64,000 nt of DNA from Megaleporinus macrocephalus (GCA_021613375.1 CM038719.1:35511747-35575746), one strand, 5' to 3'. Positions 33,229 through 44,443 are shown, counted from the stretch's first letter. Translations and numbers: made by a program. Notes: generated by a model not told the origin, from the letters alone.

Positions 33229-35154
33229 ATGTCCCATGAGAATCAAACCTATTTAAGACTCTGAGTTGAGGGCAGTAGTTTTAAAGCAGTTCATTCATGT
33301 CAGGAAGCTCGTCTCTGCCTGTTTACAGCAAATAAACAACATTTTAACTTAAATTCAAATATATATTAATGTACATCTTTTTATCTCCCTGTATATATTA
33401 ATTCCACCAAGACAATGTCTGAAATATTTTCTCGAGTACATCTTCAAGATGTGGAGCACCATATGAAATGAAGTAGGTAGTTAATGTTGAGGAGGTGCAC
33501 GTCCATGTGTTTACTTCAGGTCTGTTAAACACACGGTAGTGAATATTTAAACAGCACATACATCCACTGAAACTTTTCTTCTCCTTTATTTCAGGGAAAT
33601 TTCAGGCCTCTCTGTATTGTTTTCATATATTCTTCAATTGTCTTCTAATATAAACTTCCAACCACTAAAAACTACTCTGTATGTAGAGAAAGGGTTAAAA
33701 AGGAATGTGTGTAATAATGATGTGAACGAATTCAGCACTGGCAAATACAAGTGAATTAGTAAGTAGATGCCCCCTACTGGAAAATAGATAACATTTCAGT
33801 ACATGCTTTATTATTTTTTTGCATTTCATAAATTATGTGCTGGAGCTATTAATCCATCATCTCTGATATCCCGTGTCACAGGAGTATCAATATTAGGTAG
33901 CAGAGATGCTGCATTCCCTTCGTTCTTCAACATGGGGACAATTAGAGAACACACAAATGAAACAGGATTAAAATGTTTCAATTATAAATTATGAGTAGCT
34001 GTTAATACTTCTTTCCATTCTTGCTGTAAATTCTTCTTTTAACCCTAGTTACAGTGTAGAAACAGAAACCTTTGTTATGTACATGTTAATCTTTCTCTAT
34101 GTCTAGTTATGTGTCATTGTTTGTCTGTGTTGATTTATTGTCTCACTTTTGTATGTATGTTAGTATGTAGGTATGTCAGTGTTTGTCTGTGGGTAACAGT
34201 AACTGTTAAATGTGTGAGTTGGCTGTATTAATCTATTAATATACCTCATCACCTGTGTCTTTTATGCATATCTGTATTATGTATGTACTCTATATATACG
34301 TATGTGTGTGTTTATAAAGATTTGTTGTGGTCCCCAGAAGGGGTGGTGGTGTGGCCAATGGACAGTGGTGCAGGATTAAATCAATAATAATAATAATAAT
34401 AATAAAAAATTACAAATAGCTACACTTCTGCAAATTCCCATTTCTTTGTTTAAAACAACCAGAGATGTAGCGAACCAGCCTAGAAGAGAAGAACTCTATG
34501 TATATTTTATCCTCATGTGCAGTGATGATGATTGCAGAGTCTCCAAAGCTACAATAAGGACCTTCAGTCAACAAACCCCATGCAAGGCGTGCTACAATAA
34601 AGTCGTACTTCGTTAAATCACAAGAGTGAATATCTGGAGGTCATTAAAAGCTGCTGAAATGTTAATTTAAAATAGATTGCTAGTCTGATGAGACTAAAAA
34701 GAGATATTAAAAATAAGCTGACAAGAATGATAAACTGGCACAAACAGAAGCATATGTGTAAGCTTTTAGTCAATTTGCAGTTTGGGAATATTTTTAGGTG
34801 CTGTGGCTTTATACAGTCATTTAATATGAATGTTAATGATGATCTAGTAACAACATTTATACTGCAATTACAGCTCCAAGTAAAGAAGTCAAACAAAATA
34901 CACTCAACGTATTTACTAATTGAATTGGATTCTCGTTTTATAACAGTAATAAAACAGAAGCAGCCCATTAGACAAAATCATAGTTCATAGTTTTCATTTT
35001 AATAAAAGCCTAATTAAGAGTGTGACTGGTTTATTTTAATGTATTTTTGTCAAATATTAAAATTATTTTATGTATTTCCCACCGTTTGCAGTATAAAGCA
35101 CTGAGTCTGGATTGTGTTTTGATCAGAAGATCTGTTCAGTGAGTGTGTATGTGT
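33229..35154. other. Intergenic B6 to C3
   Basis: No gene seen. Carries the unoccupied LINE site at about 34765-34785 and a short (TAA)n at about 34382-34405. Confidence 0.7.
33767..33780 (-). promoter_or_regulatory. CTCF-like motif upstream of B6
   Basis: Minus strand CCAGTAGGGGGCAT, 13 of 14, about 655 bp upstream of the start codon. Confidence 0.55.
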
Positions 35155-35192
35155 GGTTTTAGTACAGCTGCTCCATCATCTCCATCACTGTG
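35155..35192 (-). other. RSS of V gene C3, 22 bp spacer
   Basis: Heptamer CACAGTG (35186-35192), spacer 22 bp, nonamer ACTAAAACC (35155-35163). Confidence 0.9.
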
Positions 35193-35644
35193 GGATTCGA
35201 GCGCAGTAATAAACAGCAGTGTCCTCTGCTCTCAGACTCTTGGCCTCTAAGAACTGTGTACTTGTGGAAACGTCCTCAGTCATTTTGAAGTGGTCTTTTA
35301 TGGAGTCTGCATATATTGCTGAATTTTTACCAGTGTCCATTCTCCCCATCCACTCCAGAGCGTTCCCTGGTTTCTGTCTTATCCAGCCCATGTAGTAGTC
35401 TGTCATTGTAAAGCCACTAATTTTACAGGAGATCTTCACAGATTCTCCAGGTTTCTTCACCTCAGCAGGAGACTGGTCGAGTCGGATCTCATCACACATA
35501 ATATCTGTAAAAATAAAACACACCACAATTACAAACATCCTGATTCACCAAAATATACTATCATGAAAATCATTGAATTAAAATAAACATACCGTGTGTG
35601 AATATGAGTATAAGAATGCAACACTGAGCAATTCTAAACCCCAT
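35193..35644 (-). CDS. IGHV: IGHV gene C3 (family C), apparently functional
   Basis: Leader exon 35593-35644 (MGFRIAQCCILILIFTH plus one base), intron 35505-35592, V exon 35193-35504. DIMCDEIRLDQSPAEVKK as in C1. CDR1 TMTDYY, FR2 GWIRQKPGNALEWMG, CDR2 RMDTGKNSAI, end [10 protein letters not shown]. The flanks are those of C1, but CDR1-CDR2 differ clearly while FR3 is the same; CDR2 resembles C4. Open throughout. Confidence 0.92.
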
Positions 35645-35753
35645 AATGAAACTCTTTGACAGCTGACAGTTTTCACTTCTGGGGTATGAAGTAATATGAG
35701 CAGTATGTGAGAAAGATCTGGTGCTTTATGTGAAGCCTAGAATACAGATATAG

Positions 35754-35761
35754 ATTTACAT
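35754..35761 (-). promoter_or_regulatory. Octamer of C3 promoter
   Basis: Minus strand ATGTAAAT. Confidence 0.6.
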
Positions 35762-35841
35762 AAACACTGTTTGACCAATAGAGGTGAAGAACATTACCTT
35801 CCAGTGGCATATTTCGCAAAAGAATAATCAGAGGTCACTGA

Positions 35842-35855
35842 TCGCCCCCTAGTGT
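35842..35855 (-). promoter_or_regulatory. CTCF-like motif upstream of C3
   Basis: Minus strand ACACTAGGGGGCGA, 12 of 14; paralogous to 10502. Confidence 0.5.
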
Positions 35856-36478
35856 TTAAAGACCTTAATGATGAAATGTTTTTCACTTGCACTGCTCTAC
35901 AGCTGCCAATCAAAAGCAGTGGGTCTACAGCATAAGGGATGTATAGTAATGTATAAGGGATATATGCTGCAGTAATACAGCTGATTCACTCAACTCAAGC
36001 TGATCACACAGACATAAGAGAGAGAGATTGTTCTTTATAAAAGCAGTGCTGCAGCTTTGTGAACACAGAACTGTGTGAACACAGGACCAACAGTAGCTGC
36101 ATCTTCTAACTCTAGCCTTTTGCTCTTATACCAGAATGTTATGGTTTGTTTTTTGTTTGTTTGCTGCTCTTTAATTTATTTATAGTCCTCCCATGAGCAC
36201 AGTCTGTAAATCAGACTTCAGACTTAATATATTTTAATGATTAATTTGTGATGGAAGAAGGTAGAAATAACTTCATCAACAGAGCATCAATGAAACATTC
36301 AGTTTAATTGCTCTAGGCTTCAGGCAGGAAGTATGGATTGTTTGAAGCGTCAAACTATGAAAAGATGTTAACGGCCACTAATAACAGATAAAGTTCAATT
36401 TAGAATTATTTTGTCACTTGTGTTTGCACACAACGAAATTTGAGCCATCCGTGCAGTGAAACACCCACATATACACAC

Positions 36479-36492
36479 ACACTAGGGGGCAG
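36479..36492 (+). promoter_or_regulatory. CTCF-like motif, plus orientation
   Basis: ACACTAGGGGGCAG, 13 of 14, plus strand; paralogous to 11139. Confidence 0.5.
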
Positions 36493-36959
36493 TGAACACA
36501 CGTGCCTGGAGCGGTAATAACGATCATAATAACGATTGTCATGAAAATGTGACTGCAGCAGGTGTTATATTAATCAATAACAGCTCAACCAAAATATAGA
36601 GATTTGTGTGTTTGGCAGTGAAGGTACATTGTGTATATATAGCAGATTTTGGTCCTGTATTTCTGGCTAACCTAGAACTGCCACTAAATCAATATTCTGA
36701 TATGTATATATCGTCAACGTCCAATGAAAAACATGTTGATTTTTATTTGTCTACAGCAATTTAACGTCAGCAGCTGCAGTTTACATTGTGGGTAATTTTC
36801 ATGATAAATGCTTCAAAATAGCTTGGAAAACATTCATGTTCCATTAACTATACTGGTTTTTATTGGACAACGATGATATCCATGTTGTCGAAATTGAACT
36901 GCCGTTTTGATGCATATTCAAGAATTTTGTATTAACACAATTAAATGTACCTTATATTT

Positions 36960-37060
36960 CAATGGCCTGTGTTGTATTCCCAGGCTGGCGATTAGAGATC
37001 TTTCTGTGTGGAGTTGGTATTTTCTCCTAGTGGCTGTGAGGGTTTTCTTAGGGTGGGTGT
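36960..37060. repeat. SINE-like repeat
   Basis: Same decayed SINE-like segment as 11690-11815. Confidence 0.45.
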
Positions 37061-37280
37061 ATGTGTGAATATGTATGTGGTGTTTATGTTTCACTCAAAT
37101 GTAAAGATTTTGTAATGGTTGAGGAATAATTAAAAAATTTATTTATTTCTACTACTTTTCACATTCTATTTCCAGAGCTGAAAGTGGCACCACATCATAA
37201 TCAAACTTCTTTCCCAATCTAACCATTTTCCTTTCCTTTACATCACAAGATGAATTCACCAGGCTTATTATTATTATATT

Positions 37281-37500
37281 GTCAATGTCCAACGAAAAAA
37301 CATTTCCTCCACAAACATGATTTTGGCCCTGTATTTTTGGCTAACCTAGTACTGCCGCTAATTCAATATTCTGATATGTATATATTGTCAATGTCCAATG
37401 AAAAAAACGTTCCTCCACAAACATGATTTTGGTCCTGTATTTTTGGCTAACCTAGTACTGCCACTAATTTAATATTCTGATATGTATATATCATCAATGT
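37281..37500. repeat. 106 bp tandem repeat, two units plus a partial
   Basis: GTCAATGTCC recurs at 37281 and 37387, and ATCAATGTCC at 37493, exactly 106 bp apart. Each unit contains ATTTTTGGCTAACCTAGTAC. A single diverged unit exists at about 36645-36735 and in the left copy near 11390. Confidence 0.85.
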
Positions 37501-37749
37501 CCAATGAAAAACATGTATTTATCTTTTGTTGATTTTTATTTGTCTATGTCAATGAAACGTCAGCAGCTGTCGTTTACATTGTGGGAAATTGTCATGATGA
37601 ATGCTTCAGAATAGCTTAGAAAACATTCTGGTTCCATTAACTATACTTGTTTTCATTGGATAGCAACAATATGCATGTTGTTGAAACTGAAGTGCCGTTT
37701 TGGTACATATTCAAGAATTTTGTATTAACACAATTAAATGTACCTTATA

Positions 37750-37830
37750 TTTCAATGGCCTGGGTTTTATTCCCAGACTGGGCAATTGAGTTGGTATGTT
37801 CTCGTAGTGGCTGTGAGGGTTTTGAAATGA
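37750..37830. repeat. SINE-like repeat, second copy
   Basis: Shortened repeat of 36960-37060, arising from a local duplication of this spacer. Confidence 0.4.
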
Positions 37831-38210
37831 TTTAAAAATTAATTGATGTATATAATTTTTCACATTCTATTTCTAGAGCTGAAAGTGGCAACACATCCAA
37901 ACTTTTTTCCCAATCTAAACATTTTCCTTTCAGTTTTACACCACAAGATGAATTCACCAGGCTTATTCATGAACTCTCTGGTTAAAGGGGCCGTTTGAAA
38001 GAGTGGAAGCTGATCTGATTAAGTTACAGTGACAGTTACAGAGGTTTTTATTAGGACGTGAATTATGAGTGAATTTTTTAACAGCAGAATGAAATATGAT
38101 GCATTATATTACAATCACAATAAACAGTTCCTCCACCAAGTCAAAGACATTTACAACTTTAGTAAACTTGACAAACTGTCATACCGAGTTCACGCTCACT
38201 CTTCTGCTCT

Positions 38211-38249
38211 AGTTTTTGTACAGCTGTCTGTATGAGTCCCACCACTGTG
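38211..38249 (-). other. 23-RSS of V gene A5
   Basis: Heptamer CACAGTG (38243-38249), 23 bp spacer, nonamer ACAAAAACT (38211-38219). Confidence 0.93.
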
Positions 38250-38680
38250 AGCCTTTTGCACAGTAATACACTGCAGTGTCTTCAGGCTTCAGTTGCCTCA
38301 TGTGCAGGTAGAAGTTAGAACTGTCCTTGGATGCTGTGAATCTGCCATGAACTGTCTGGGCTGAGCTCTTGTCACTGTCAGAATAATAGTAAATAATCCA
38401 TTCCAGTCCTTTTCCAGGAGCCTGTCTGATCCAGTACATGTTAGTGACCCCCACACTGAATCCACTGCAGGCACAGGTCAGTTTGTGAGATCCACCTGGA
38501 GCCACTGTTACTGACCCCTCAGACTGTGTGAGGACAACCTGAGAGTGGACGCCTGAACAGAGACACAAAGAAACAGCAGGTTAAAAATGTTTATTTAAAG
38601 CATTAATATTGATCCTCATTGAGACACATTACAGACTCACATCCTGCAATCAGCAGCAGCAGTAAAGACGTGAAGAACAT
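38250..38680 (-). CDS. IGHV: IGHV gene A5 (family A), apparently functional
   Basis: Leader exon 38641-38680 ([13 protein letters not shown] plus one base), intron 38553-38640 (88 bp, five shorter than other A genes), V exon 38250-38552. CDR1 SVGVTN, FR2 [17 protein letters not shown]2 [10 protein letters not shown]3 has [10 protein letters not shown] and HMRQLKPED in place of VQGRF and HMSQL, end TAVYYCAKG. Paralogue of A2 by position. Open. Confidence 0.92.
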
Positions 38681-38757
38681 GGTGTTTGTGGAGCTGGAGC
38701 TGATCAGAGTTAGCAGAAAGCTGGAGATCCTCTCCAAACTGTGCTTCATTTACTCTA

Positions 38758-38791
38758 CATATAGAGGAGGAGGTTTAGGAGAAGTTTGCAT
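38758..38791 (-). promoter_or_regulatory. V promoter of A5
   Basis: ATGCAAAC (38784-38791) and CTATATG (38758-38764). Confidence 0.75.
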
Positions 38792-38859
38792 AACAGCTCA
38801 ATGATGTAAGACACTGACTGACAGGAGTATAATAGGCAGGTTTGGTTTTTGAATAAAGG

Positions 38860-38873
38860 GAGCCCCCTACTGG
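38860..38873 (-). promoter_or_regulatory. CTCF-like motif upstream of A5
   Basis: Minus strand CCAGTAGGGGGCTC, 13 of 14, identical to the A2 site. Confidence 0.55.
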
Positions 38874-40350
38874 AACATAAATGAAACACGAGGGAATTTA
38901 TTTCACAGCTTCACTCAGAGTGATGTTTAGTCTGTTTGCTAGAGATGTTCTTAACATTCAGTCAGTGTCAGTAAATTCAAATCTTACTGTAATGTTGAAT
39001 GTGTGTAATATACATACAGAATCTTGTTGCATATACAGTATATTTATATATTGGCTACATGTTGATACTGATTAGGAATAATTTTGGGAATTATTTAATA
39101 GTTAAGATGGTTTGCAGAGTGGCTGCAGGATGGTTGCAGATGAGTCCGGGCCCAATAGACTCAGTACAGCATACAAGTGTTTGGTATGTTGTTTGTTTGT
39201 AGAAATGCTTTCTAGAGGCTGTTTAAGCAGTTTGGAAAGAAAAGAACCCTTAAAGATGCTACTTGTCATCTTTACTCACACTTAAATAACATCATAATAA
39301 AAAAACTCTAATTCTTATTCTATTTGTACTGAAATATGGCTGTGAAGCAGTTATAAGATCTCTGGTGTCTCTTTAGAGGTGTGTAGTATGAAAACATTAT
39401 TAAATAAGTACAGAGAGAACCTGATATTTATATTCAGCAGTGAGTTATAAACACATCGTTGGCATCACCTTGTTCATAACTATAAAGCTAGACTAAGGTT
39501 TTAAGTAAGTAATAGAAGAAATAGTTTGAAAACTGTGCATGTGCTCATTATGTGTTTTTACTTTTGGAATTTATTTGATTTTTCATTAATTTTTAAGCCA
39601 TTTATTTAATCATGCAAGTCATTAACAACATAATATTGTTCACAGTTGTGGCCTGACAAGCAGTAGAAGACACTTAAGGAGAAGGTCAATGGTCAAGAAA
39701 CGTTCAAACCAAAAAAATAATATAAAACACATTTAAAAAATATGTTTTCACAAACACCAAATAAACATTAACACAACTGATAGACAACTAAAACAATCAG
39801 GTAATTAAGAAACAGGTGCATTTTTCAGTATTAATTTAGTATTATTTAGTTTTTATTAATTTATTTTATTAATATTTTATTTTTGAAGTATGTTCCAATC
39901 ATGTGCTGCAGCAGACTGTAATGAAGTGGAGCCAATATGAAGAGTTTGTTCTGGGGACTTTAAGTTGAAGGACGTGCTACATGATAATTATAAGTGTTTT
40001 TATCCAATTCAGGTTCTATTATAGACTTCATATATCAATTCAGAACTATTGGTATAATTTATTGTTGTTGTAATGAATATCAGTGAACTCACCATGGGAT
40101 TCATTTTGTGTATGATCATTAAATTCATTCTGTGTTCATTTGACATGAGCCTTTATTTTTTTAGGAACATTCATTATGTACCCAGGTGCCTAGGAGGTTA
40201 ACTAAAACACTATATTCAAAATTGTTAGTTTTATTTCTTTTTTCTTTGCAGAACTTTGTTTGTTGTGTTTTTCATGTATATCAAAAAATATTTTAATGTC
40301 CCATTTAAAAAGACAGCTATATATGAATAGCCGGATCTTGGTTGGCTTAG
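38874..40350. other. Intergenic A5 to B7
   Basis: No gene; second copy of the A2-B3 spacer. Confidence 0.75.
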
Positions 40351-40389
40351 GGTTTCTGTACAGCGTGTGCATTAGTTCCTATCACTGTG
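40351..40389 (-). other. 23-RSS of V gene B7
   Basis: Heptamer CACAGTG (40383-40389), 23 bp spacer, nonamer ACAGAAACC (40351-40359). Consensus heptamer although the gene is dead. Confidence 0.92.
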
Positions 40390-40834
40390 ACTCTCTTGCA
40401 CAGTAATACACAGCTGTGTCTTCAGTCTGCAGATTCTGTCCTTGTTATGTTATTGTGTTGTTTCCAGTGTTTCTGGAGATGCTGAACTTGTTTTTCAGTT
40501 TATCACTGTAAGCTGTGCTCCCGCTGCTAGTGATACGTCCGATCCACTCCAGAGCTTTTCCTGCAGGCTGTCGGATCCAGTGTGTCCATTCACTGGTAAC
40601 AGAATATGAAACCTTGCAGTTGATGGTCAGACTCTGGTCTGGAAGGACCACCATGGAATTAGGCTGAGTCAGTTCATAACAGTGAACACCTGTAGATCAG
40701 AAATATATAAAGTTAGTTGATGTTTGATCTTAAATGTGACTATTTCATAAATTGTACTTGAAATGTGTTGTTTACTGAATAACCGACTCAAAGGATGCAG
40801 CTGCCAGCAGGAGCAGTAGAAACGTAGAGAACAT
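40390..40834 (-). pseudogene. IGHV: IGHV pseudogene B7 (family B): FR3 stop and lost splice donor
   Basis: Leader exon 40792-40834 (MFSTFLLLLLAAAS), intron 40690-40791, V exon 40390-40689. The donor reads TTGAGT where other B genes have GTGAGT, so the first exon should not splice. In FR3, after NTGNNTIT, a TAA stop (at about 40446-40448) interrupts the frame. Apart from these, CDR1-FR2 (EWTHWIRQPAGKALEWIG) and the CAR end are normal. Paralogue of B3, which is open. Confidence 0.92.
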
Positions 40835-40904
40835 GGTTGGTGTGTAGACGTTGGATCTGTGGGATCTTCTCTGTTCCACGCACCTCAGGAGAGAGCATCA
40901 GCTC

Positions 40905-40956
40905 CTAAATAGAGAGAGAGAGATCTTGGGTGGTGCTTGCTAATGCGTATTTGCGT
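40905..40956 (-). promoter_or_regulatory. Decayed V promoter of B7
   Basis: Octamer position reads ACGCAAAT (40949-40956), TATTTAG at 40905-40911. Confidence 0.5.
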
Positions 40957-41105
40957 ATGTAGTGGGCTGTGAGAGGTAAAGCTATTTAAGGCATGAAGGT
41001 AAGGACAGTAGTTTAAATACAGTGCATTAAATCCACATCTCTGGCTCTTTAAAACTGACCTGTCATTCGTGAATATAAATGTTCTGAAACAAAATTCATT
41101 CTCCA

Positions 41106-41189
<84 letters not shown>
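41106..41189. repeat. (TA)n microsatellite
   Basis: About 84 bp of TA upstream of B7; paralogous to 15171-15243. Confidence 0.97.
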
Positions 41190-41192
<3 letters not shown>

Positions 41193-41194
41193 AA

Positions 41195-41690
41195 TGCTCG
41201 TTGGTAGGTAAAGTTACTAGGATGTTGTTAGGTGGTTGCAAAGATGTTAATGAGGCATTGTCTGGTGGTTACTACAGTTACTCTCACTCTGTGGCTGCTG
41301 TGGTGCACAAGGTGGTTTTAATATATTGTTGGAGATGTGGTTTCCAGGTGGTTGCTAAGATGTTGTTAGGTAGTTGCTATGGTACATAATATGGTTGCTA
41401 AGATATTGTTTTATGGTTGATGTGGATTTCCAGATGTTTGCTAGGTGGTTGCTAGGCTGTTGTTAGGTGGTTGCAAAGATGTTAATGAGTCATTGTCAGG
41501 TGGTTACTACAGTTACTCTCACTCTGTGGCTGCTATGGTGCACAAGGTGGTTTTAATATATTGTTTCCAGGTGGTTACTAATATGTTGTTAGGTAGTTGC
41601 TATGGCACATAAGATGGTTGCTAAGATATTGTTTGATGGTTGATGTGAATTTCCAGATGTTTCCTAGGTGGTGGTTATAGGTGGTTGCAT
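41195..41690. repeat. Degenerate GTTGCTA-rich minisatellite
   Basis: Longer version of the array at 15244-15660, with internal duplication (the block ATGTTAATGAG...CAGTTACTCTCACTCTGTGG occurs twice, near 41245 and 41480). Confidence 0.8.
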
Positions 41691-41895
41691 TTATCCTGCT
41701 GTATATGCATATCTAATTTAATGACTGTGACTGTGTATGTGTCTTGTAGTGTGATATAACTTTAAATTCAAACTTCATTGTTTTCACAATTTAGAAAAAA
41801 ACTAATTAATATTGTTAGAAAGGATTGTGGGTAATCTGTTTGTTTACTTATCCAGATTAAATGAAGGCTGACTCTCACTAATACAGATGTTCAGC

Positions 41896-41934
41896 AGTTA
41901 TTGTACGGTGCTCCCACTGAGCTGTACTGCTGTG
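41896..41934 (-). other. 23-RSS of V gene D2, atypical heptamer
   Basis: Heptamer CACAGCA (41928-41934), 23 bp spacer, nonamer ACAATAACT (41896-41904). Confidence 0.82.
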
Positions 41935-42378
41935 ACTCTCCTTGCACAGTAATAAACAGCCGTGTCTCTAGTCTCCAAGCTGCTGATGTCTAAGAACAGC
42001 GTGTTACTGCTCGTGTCTCTGGAAATTGTAAAGCGGCTCTTAAAGGAAGCTCCAGTGTCTACAGATCCACCACCCCATATGATCCCGATCCACTCCATGG
42101 CTTTCCCTGGAGGATGTCTGATCCAGTCTGTACCGTAGTCAGTGAGGGCATAGCCAGAAACTCCACAGGACAACCTCACTGATTCTCCAGGAGTCTTCAA
42201 CTGAGCAGGAGAGGAGCTCAGACTGATACCATGAACATCTGAGGAGGACAAAGAGGAGTCACTGAGACGAACAAACACTAAACTTCATCTGAAACCTAAA
42301 ACTACAGCATATGAAGGTGATCAAATGTCACTTACATGGTAAGAGGACGAGCAGCAGCAGAGAAGTCCAGCTCATCAT
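41935..42378 (-). CDS. IGHV: IGHV gene D2 (family D), probably functional
   Basis: Leader exon 42336-42378 (MMSWTSLLVLLP-like signal, starting MMSWTSLL), intron 42239-42335, V exon 41935-42238. YVHGISLSSSPAQLKTPGES, LSCGVSGYALTDYG, FR2 TDWIRHPPGKAMEWIG with the invariant Trp present but His for Gln at WIRQ, CDR2 IIWGGGSVDTG, end [10 protein letters not shown]. The only doubt is the CACAGCA heptamer. Two tandem ATG codons open the leader; I chose the upstream one at 42376-42378. Confidence 0.9.
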
Positions 42379-42439
42379 TGCTCTGAATGTGTGTGTGTGC
42401 ATGTGGTTAGTCAGTGTAGGTATTAGTTCTGATCTGTAC

Positions 42440-42494
42440 TATATACACTGTGACAGTGACTGACCTGCAGACGTGCTGAACTTGAAATTTACAT
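42440..42494 (-). promoter_or_regulatory. V promoter of D2
   Basis: ATGTAAAT (42487-42494) and TATATA (42440-42445). Confidence 0.6.
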
Positions 42495-43891
42495 ACTTCT
42501 GATTTTAGATGATAAAGGAGGAACCTGCACATGTGTTTCCTGAATTAACTATGAAGCTGTTACTTAACAATCATCTTATTCTGTTTTGGTTACTAGATAA
42601 TGAGATTTGACATTAAAACTATACTGACACAAAAGAAAATGCTATAAAAATATTTTACACAAATATGAATTTTACAGTGTTATAATGAGGGTCCATTGCA
42701 TTCTTTGTAATGTTTAAAAGAGTATACATTAGCGTATTTAATATTAATAAATTAAAAGTAACACAGATTGGTGGTGTAATGAAAAATTAATGAAAATGTA
42801 TTTATGCTGTATTTACACTGTTTACATAATAAGAGTTCCGTACATAGAAATAACATACAGTGATCCTTATTAAAACTCATATCACAGGCCCGTTCCAAAA
42901 TCCTAGACTCTTACATAGCAGTCTTGATAATCAGGACAAGCTACAGCTAGTACCAGAATCGGAATGTTACTGTGCTCTTTAAGGTGGATCAAAACATTTA
43001 ACACAACAAGCTGGAATGAAAAGCCCACAAGTTGTTAGTTTGCTGTGCACGTTTGACTCTGGACAGTTTCTCAAACACTTGGACAATATTGAGCTGCTTC
43101 ATTCAGAGATTAACTCTAAAGATACTGAAGAGACGAGCATTTCTATATTTATTAGCATCACAACCCCAACAATAACCTGTAAGTAATAGCCATGCTGTGT
43201 TAGTGTATCACTGTCTGCTGGATGAAGCAGATCATCTTAAACTGAGATTTTCACAGTGACAACTTTAATTTACTTTGTGTTGATGTGGAGATGAAAGTGA
43301 GTAGCCAGTATAGGTAATGTTAGATACTGACAAGTTCCAAGTAACTAGTATAGCTAACTAAATCTAATGAGGGTGGAGGATATTTTCACTAAGGTTCATT
43401 TCACTTTCCTTTCTTCTGTTAAAACAACCAACCAATCAGAGCAGAGCTTATTAAATTATTCATGAGTTCACCATAAAAATGGGAATCATTTCATTCTAAG
43501 ACCAGATCATAGGGAGTCGTATTGGATTGGAGTGTTAAAATGGTATTGGTGTATTTTTTACACAGACCAAAGTCACATACCTTCTAAGAATAGTTCTGTA
43601 CTGTGGACAATTTAAAATACTAAATTAATGTATTCTATGGATTCTTTAATGAGAGGTTATTAAACAATTCAATAGATCTTTAGGTAATTTCTCTTTTAGC
43701 TTTTACTACCTCTGCTTCCAACAACCTAACCTCTCTTTCTGCTATCTTTCTCTATTGACTTCTATTGTAAACTACAAACCACTTTCTCCCTATCAGTCTG
43801 GAGAACAAAATAATACAGAATTGCAATTTGGACTTTGGTGCAATGATGAGATAAAAGATTTTCTTCTCTGCTCGTCTCTTCATCTTAACAG
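42495..43891. other. Intergenic D2 to A6
   Basis: No gene. Contains the unoccupied gypsy site at about 42805; otherwise matches 16436-16751 plus 21724-23048. Confidence 0.7.
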
Positions 43892-43930
43892 TGTTTTTGT
43901 ACAGCTGTCTGTAGGAGTCCCATCACTGTG
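43892..43930 (-). other. 23-RSS of V gene A6
   Basis: Heptamer CACAGTG (43924-43930), 23 bp spacer, nonamer ACAAAAACA (43892-43900). Confidence 0.93.
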
Positions 43931-44366
43931 AGTCTGCAGCACAGTAATACACTGCAGTGTCTTCAGGCTTCAGTTGACTCATGTGCAGGTAGAAATTAGA
44001 ACTGTCCTTGGATGCTGTGAATCTGCCCTGAACTGTCTGGGCTGAGCTCTTCTCAGAATCATAGCGATAGTAAATAATCCATTCTAGTCCTTTTCCAGGA
44101 GCCTGTCTGATCCAGTGCATATAAGCGCCCCCCACACTGAATCCACTGCAGGCACAGGTCAGTTTGTGAGATCCACCTGGAGCCACTGTTACTGACCCCT
44201 CAGACTGTGTGAGAACAACCTGAGAGTGGACGCCTGAACAGAGACACAAAGAAACAGCAGGTTAAATATTGTTAGTTTATTTAAAGCATTAATATTGATC
44301 CTCATTGAGACACATTACAGACTCACATCCTGCAATCAGCAGCAGCAGTAAAGACGTGAGGAACAT
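43931..44366 (-). CDS. IGHV: IGHV gene A6 (family A), apparently functional
   Basis: Leader exon 44327-44366, intron 44234-44326, V exon 43931-44233. CDR1 SVGGAY, FR2 [17 protein letters not shown]2 YYRYDSEK, which is the most divergent CDR2 of the family, end TAVYYCAAD. Open, with normal splice sites. Flanks match A3. Confidence 0.92.
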
Positions 44367-44443
44367 GGTGTTTGTGGAGCTGGAGCTGATCAGAGTTAGC
44401 AGAAAGCTGGAGATCCTCTCCAAACTGTGATTCATTTACTCTA

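Larger units (their letters stand above)
35856..38210. other. Intergenic C3 to A5
   Basis: No gene seen. Longer than the left copy because of a 106 bp tandem repeat (37281-37500) and a second SINE-like segment (about 37750-37830). Confidence 0.7.
32630..42826. repeat. Right copy of ~26 kb-period duplication (B6-C3-A5-B7-D2)
   Basis: Colinear with 6230-16747. Gene-to-gene offsets are about 25.3 kb (C1-C3), 25.95 kb (A2-A5) and 26.06 kb (D1-D2). Confidence 0.85.

Noticed and set aside
40885..41389. Frames encoding long Ile-Tyr repeats
   Set aside because: Translation of the TA microsatellite.
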